Position numbers and translations under genes: made by a program. From contig NC_080060.1 in the NCBI RefSeq assembly GCF_026212465.1, positions 17,813,726-17,877,725 on the forward strand: a stretch of DNA of 64,000 nt, in the 5' to 3' direction. This document shows, piece by piece, positions 60,201 through 64,000 of this stretch. The stretch is from Amaranthus tricolor. Its lineage: Eukaryota > Streptophyta > Magnoliopsida > Caryophyllales > Amaranthaceae. The notes under the pieces are model-generated. The model was not told the DNA's origin and did no database searches. It was given only the letters and a program-made list of their open reading frames with translations. Positions within the stretch are counted from its first letter, which is position 1, and each line of letters begins with the position of its first letter.

Positions 60201-62939
60201 TCAATAATAAAACTTACTCTTCCCAATATGGAGCCAGAATGAATGTGTGTTTAGATGCAAGGGAATTAGTCAAAGCAGTCTCAATGTATGCTCTGACCTG
60301 ATCTGGATCATTTCTACATTTACTACCCGAAATCGACTCCGGACAAAACCATCCAATTTTTATTGGAGGTTTTCAAGAATTTAGCTCCTCGTAAGCCGCA
60401 CTAAACTCACAAATAAGAGAATTTTGTTAGTAATTCGGTCATTAAAACAATTAAACAACAATGACTAACTTGTAAGATAATGAACATCACCTCATGTAGA
60501 CATGGAAAAGAGCTACGTTCAGCATCTCTCCTCTCAAAAATTGCCCGATGTCACTAGGACCAATAATTATAAACGGGCTCTCTAAAAAGCAGTATTGCTC
60601 CTTCAGTAGGGTCAAAATGATTGGGTCCTCCTCACTTATGCGAGATGCACAATAATGCAGCCATTTGCAATCTTGAGAGAGATCTTTTAGCTCCTCATCA
60701 GTCAAAATTGGAGTGCTTGGCATCGACTTTGACCCAGTCGACACCTTTGCTGAGGAACCGACCTCTCTCCAAGATCTCTTTGGACTCTTTTGCTATTTCA
60801 ATTTATACAATTAAATTAGTGTGAGCATGCAATTAAAAAAATAAAAATAAATAAGGTACAAATGATTCTTACCATGTTAGTGAATCAGACCCAAGCATAT
60901 GGCCATGTGACGAAACTACCTAGGGCGTCTGATAGTTTCTCAAGGCTCCATGCTGGCATTGGAATTGGGAGTGAGAAATCTTCAAACCCCTTTACAATAG
61001 TTTCCACGGCCACACTAATGTGGCCACTTGTAACAGGCATTTAATGCACTGTTTGGCCCTCTTTATTTGGCTGGGCCACACCATATGCAACCTCAGTTAA
61101 GTCGCCATCACTAGCAACACCTAACTGAGGCAGCAAAAGAGAACAAGGAGTCGCCTCCTGAAAATTGTGTCGTTTAGTATAATAAGCATCATAATAAAAT
61201 ATTAATTACGCGTTGCAATTTAAATTAATAAGTGCTTATATATTTAAAAACTATGTACCTGTAGCACTGGCTCCGGAGTTGGCTCCGGATTTTGAGCAAC
61301 AAAGTTTATGTTCTCCGGTGTGGTGTTTTCCCCTTCAGGGGTATTAATAATGAGCTGGGGTGCTACGGGGGTTATGGGCTCGGGTGTTGGCTCGACCAAA
61401 GCGTTAGGATCTCCGTGTTGACTTTCCTGATCCTCGACAATCAGGTTTGCCAAGTCCACAATGGGTGCTCCCATCTTCTGCAACACGGCGGCCAGCTTGG
61501 CGAGAACGTCCTTCGTAATCTCCGCTCGGAGGGTTGCTGCTTCTTCCCGCAGTTCCGTTCGGGATTGAGTAGCAACACACTCTTTGCCGAATGCCTTCTG
61601 TAACCCCACGCGGACGCCTCCTTTTCCGACTACCCGCCCACTGTGGTCTTTCCCTAAGACCATATGCAATGCGTCAACATTGCCTCTTGGGGTGAACTCC
61701 CCCGTAGCTTCTTTTTCCTTCCAGCCCATCTGTTCAAATAAAAAGTGACATATATAGCAATTAGTATAAGTACATCAAAGCCAAAGAATACAAAACAAAT
61801 GAAGAATATACTTAATAATTTCAAAACTCACCACAGCATCATCAACCTTCTTCGTTCCCGGATCATTAATGGTAAATTTACCACTTTCATCTCGGGAATG
61901 AAGCCCGCAATACCAATCACGCACCCGATCTCCAGCAAGAGTATTCACGGATGCGGAGGTAGTCGTAGATGAGGGCGTGGATGAACTTTAATTGGGGTAT
62001 AAACCCGCATCCACCCACTCTTTTCGGACCTCATCGTACGTTTTTTGGCCTAAGCGATGGTAAAACTTCCTTTTGCTTGCAGAATCAGAAGCTTTACCAC
62101 GCTTTTCCTAATTAATCAATAGAAATCGAATGTCATGTATTAGTTTAATGACTGAATCAAAAGAAGTAAATTCAAATTGGTAAACTATAATATAATATGA
62201 AATACTTACAACTTCTATGGGAGTTGTTCTTTTGGCAACAAAGGCCTCCCAATCCCTCTTCGATATGTGACCCCATATTTCGTAGGGCATCTTCGAAGGT
62301 GCAAGCTCTCCACCTTCGTTTCCCGTTTTGACCTTTTTGGTCGTACGGGCACGGCTCTTCGTAATCCAGCCAGTTACTAGCTTGGATTTGAAATCTCTGA
62401 ATCTTTCAGCAACAGCTGAAAGAAACACATTCTTCTTGTCCTCATCGCTCTCGATGTGGAAAAGATTCTACAAAAAAATTTTATATTTATTACTATCAAT
62501 CAAATTAATTTTAAAATGAAAATAAATGAGTAAAAATAGTAAAGTTGCTTACCACAGTATCATGCCATAGAGAGTTCTTCAAACCCTCTAGAACCTCGTT
62601 CCTTGCGTGCAATATGGAAAGCTTGCGGATACATAGACCCACTTGTTTTCCATATTGCCTACGCCATTTTCCGCAGGGATGACCCAATGCATTGTATTCC
62701 AAATGCATGGGTTTTGTGACTTTGAGGTTTTTTGTAGGACCTCGCCCTTTTCTTTTCTTACTGGTAGTGGTGAGAGCATCCATTGGTGGGGCGTCTTCAG
62801 TTTCAAAATCATTGTCAATCGGTGGAGCGTCTTCAGCCATACGCTCGTATCTCACAATTTGGTCTTCTTCGCTGTCATTACTACGATGCTCATTATCCGA
62901 GGTCTTTCGTCTCTGAATAAATGCATTGTATATCAATAC
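57227..62939 (-). pseudogene. CACTA accessory gene: transposase_24-like region fused to Ulp1 (C48) cysteine protease domain, 11 exons
   Basis: Ulp1 proteases cleave SUMO-like modifiers, and CACTA and MULE elements often carry them. Proposed exons (minus): 62939-62553, 62467-62210, 62107-61832, 61729-61259, 61157-60873, 60792-60491, 60400-60218, 60129-60009, 59935-59853, 57530-57423, 57328-57227. Early exons have a basic start (KKRKGRGPTKNL), W-containing blocks and a Pro/Glu-rich linker, as in plant En/Spm accessory proteins. Later exons show GQFLRGEMLNVALFHVY, IGWFCPESISGS, FILAPYWEE, LHWILLIICP (His 60123-60125), VHVFD (Asp 60072-60074), QQPSSSVDCGYYALKYM (Cys 57498-57500) and IPRETRPLR before the stop. 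In-frame stops occur in exons 3 (near 61987), 5 (near 61041), 7 (near 60378) and 8 (60069-60071). The exon 9/10 phase does not fit, so it is probably non-functional. Confidence 0.8.
57531..59852. repeat. Satellite-like tandem repeat filling an intron (~168-bp monomers)
   Basis: About ten monomers of ~168 bp, each with 'acgcttaaaaacccttaaaatcg'-like text, 'ttctagcatatgactatt', 'gtgttgtgtgccaagtttcg' and 'ctactttacgcgcgaaattg'. Two monomer groups are broken by a ~370-bp unrelated block at 58061-58430 and 58938-59290, giving an ~877-bp higher-order repeat. The array exactly occupies the intron between the exon with MDSKKG and the exon with the catalytic Cys. A monomer relic also lies at 63000-63085. 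Confidence 0.9.
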
Positions 62940-63124
62940 CTGAAAGAGTATGAATAGAAATATATTTAAACATAAGCTAAGTAATATTAAGAATATGACA
63001 AACAATTCTAATACGTTCAACACAATAATATATAACAAATAGTGTTATGTGCAATGTTTCATGCAAAACAAACCAAGTGCCAAAAAAACTTTAAAAAGCT
63101 TTAAATTCATACCTTGTGGATCAC

Positions 63125-64000
63125 TTAATTCAAATGTATTCCTTCCGTGTGATCTACACGCATATAACCAACATCTACATCATCTACATCATCTTGATCC
63201 ACTGATTTTGGATAGATAAAGGGAGAGGAGTCTTCAAAAGCATCATATTCTTCCTCATCCTCAACATCACCTATACCAAGGATACTTCTTTTTCCCGGTA
63301 CAACAATAGACCATTTTTTATCAGACGGGTCGACAATGTAGAATACTTTCTTGGCTTGTGTAGCTAGTATGAATGGCTCCTCACTATCACGCAAACGAGC
63401 TAAGTCTACAAGAGTAAATCCACAAGGGTCGTCATTTTTAATGCATCGTCGATTATTATCTACCCACTTACATTTGAAAAGACCAATATTGAAAGTAGAG
63501 TAGTCAAGCTCCCATATTTCATGTACCCGCCCGTAGTATACCAATTTAGCATCAACTGGCGCTTGATCCTTCGCACTCGCGTAAAATGTAGATGACGCCA
63601 AAATAGAAACCCCACTATTCTGTAGATACGATGACTTCTTGTCTTGACCCTCAGTCCAAAATGTGAAGCCATTGACATCGTAACCCTCATATTTGTTGAC
63701 ATCATCACGAGGACCAAAAGTTAACCACTTAACAATTTCGGATACACCCTTGAGTTCTTCGCATATTACTCGATTATGAAACCAATTAATAAACGTCTTG
63801 TTATGAAACTGCATCAATGCCCTATCCCCTTTAGAAGGATGTTTTGCGCGCAATATATCAAAATGCTCACTCAAAAAAGGATGAAAATCCGGAATATGAT
63901 GCAACACATAGAAGTGTGCTTGTAGAAGGCTTTCTCGAGGAGGTGTGACCGATTTGGAGCCAATTGTTCCTTTTCCCTCAAGCCTTCCTTCATGTCTAGA
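63125..64000 (-). CDS. CACTA transposase C-terminal region (DUF4216-type), partial
   Basis: An open frame runs from the window edge to a stop at 63125, about 291 codons, with no internal stop. It has ESLLQAHFYVLHHIP and PFLSEHFDILRAKHP (end of the DUF4218-type region), then FINWFHNRVICEELKGVSE, VKWLTFGPRDDVNKYEGYDV, NGFTFWTEGQDKKSSYLQNS, VYYGRVHEIWELDYSTFNI and VFYIVDPSDKKWSIVVPGK, the DUF4216 pattern of EnSpm/CACTA transposases, and an acidic tail. The catalytic domain should lie to the right, outside the window. Its open frame contrasts with the decayed Ulp1-type gene beside it. Confidence 0.88.
   Translation of the reverse strand, partial: SRHEGRLEGKGTIGSKSVTPPRESLLQAHFYVLHHIPDFHPFLSEHFDILRAKHPSKGDRALMQFHNKTFINWFHNRVICEELKGVSEIVKWLTFGPRDDVNKYEGYDVNGFTFWTEGQDKKSSYLQNSGVSILASSTFYASAKDQAPVDAKLVYYGRVHEIWELDYSTFNIGLFKCKWVDNNRRCIKNDDPCGFTLVDLARLRDSEEPFILATQAKKVFYIVDPSDKKWSIVVPGKRSILGIGDVEDEEEYDAFEDSSPFIYPKSVDQDDVDDVDVGYMRVDHTEGIHLN

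Noticed and set aside
61292..61603. 103-codon plus-strand frame
   Set aside because: Antisense shadow of exon 4 of the CACTA accessory gene, which has coherent splice sites and family-like content on the minus strand.
62643..62957. Plus-strand frames at 62643-62957 and 62692-62916
   Set aside because: Antisense to exon 1 of the CACTA accessory gene. No independent support.

Overview
The window is plant nuclear DNA, most likely from a eudicot: AT-rich, intron-containing, and dominated by plant-type transposable elements. These are Ty3/Gypsy and Ty1/Copia LTR elements whose primer sites match TGGTATCAGAGC, CACTA/EnSpm elements, a Tc1/mariner-type element, a FAR1/MULE-type gene, and a SUVH-type chromatin gene. 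I see no bacterial, organellar or viral genome, no rRNA or tRNA gene, and no CRISPR array. The species cannot be named from the sequence alone.

Layout. 1-9.2 kb: AT-rich flank and a decayed Ty3/Gypsy element on the minus strand (1962-7613), with an odd duplicated flank. 9.2-17.7 kb: a SUVH5/6-like locus. It has possible 5' UTR exons, a long first-intron region holding tandem repeats and a LINE relic, and a 706-codon open reading frame (13884-16004) encoding the SUVH N-terminus and a complete SRA (YDG) methyl-cytosine-binding domain. The pre-SET/SET half downstream has decayed into stops and frameshifts. 17.9-19.4 kb: two CACTA-type ends, one with a transposase-associated domain. 19.7-30.6 kb: a nested stack, in which a coding-poor LTR element carries a mariner-like element in its 3' LTR, which carries a non-autonomous CACTA element with a CAA target duplication, which carries a (TA)n microsatellite. 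31.5-36.7 kb: a 3'-truncated Ty1/Copia element on the minus strand. 36.8-40.9 kb: mostly unremarkable AT-rich DNA with microsatellites. 40.9-54.7 kb: a FAR1-related (FRS/MULE-type) gene, decayed and split by a gag-only LTR element that exists as a tandem LTR-gag-LTR-gag-LTR array. 55.4-64 kb: a CACTA element whose transposase start is split by a second, larger CACTA element of the same terminal-repeat family. The second element carries a transposase C-terminus and an 11-exon gene whose last part is a Ulp1-type (C48) cysteine protease domain.

Little here looks like a working host gene. The exception worth attention is the SUVH-derived SRA protein: its first 706 codons are clean, while the directly following catalytic half is broken. 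The most informative structural biology is the order of insertions, readable from target duplications (CAA, TA, CTCAA/TTCAA, GAATATGCTA), and the CACTA-borne Ulp1 gene with an intron built from ~168-bp satellite-like monomers. Functions come from motif recognition by eye; no database search was possible.
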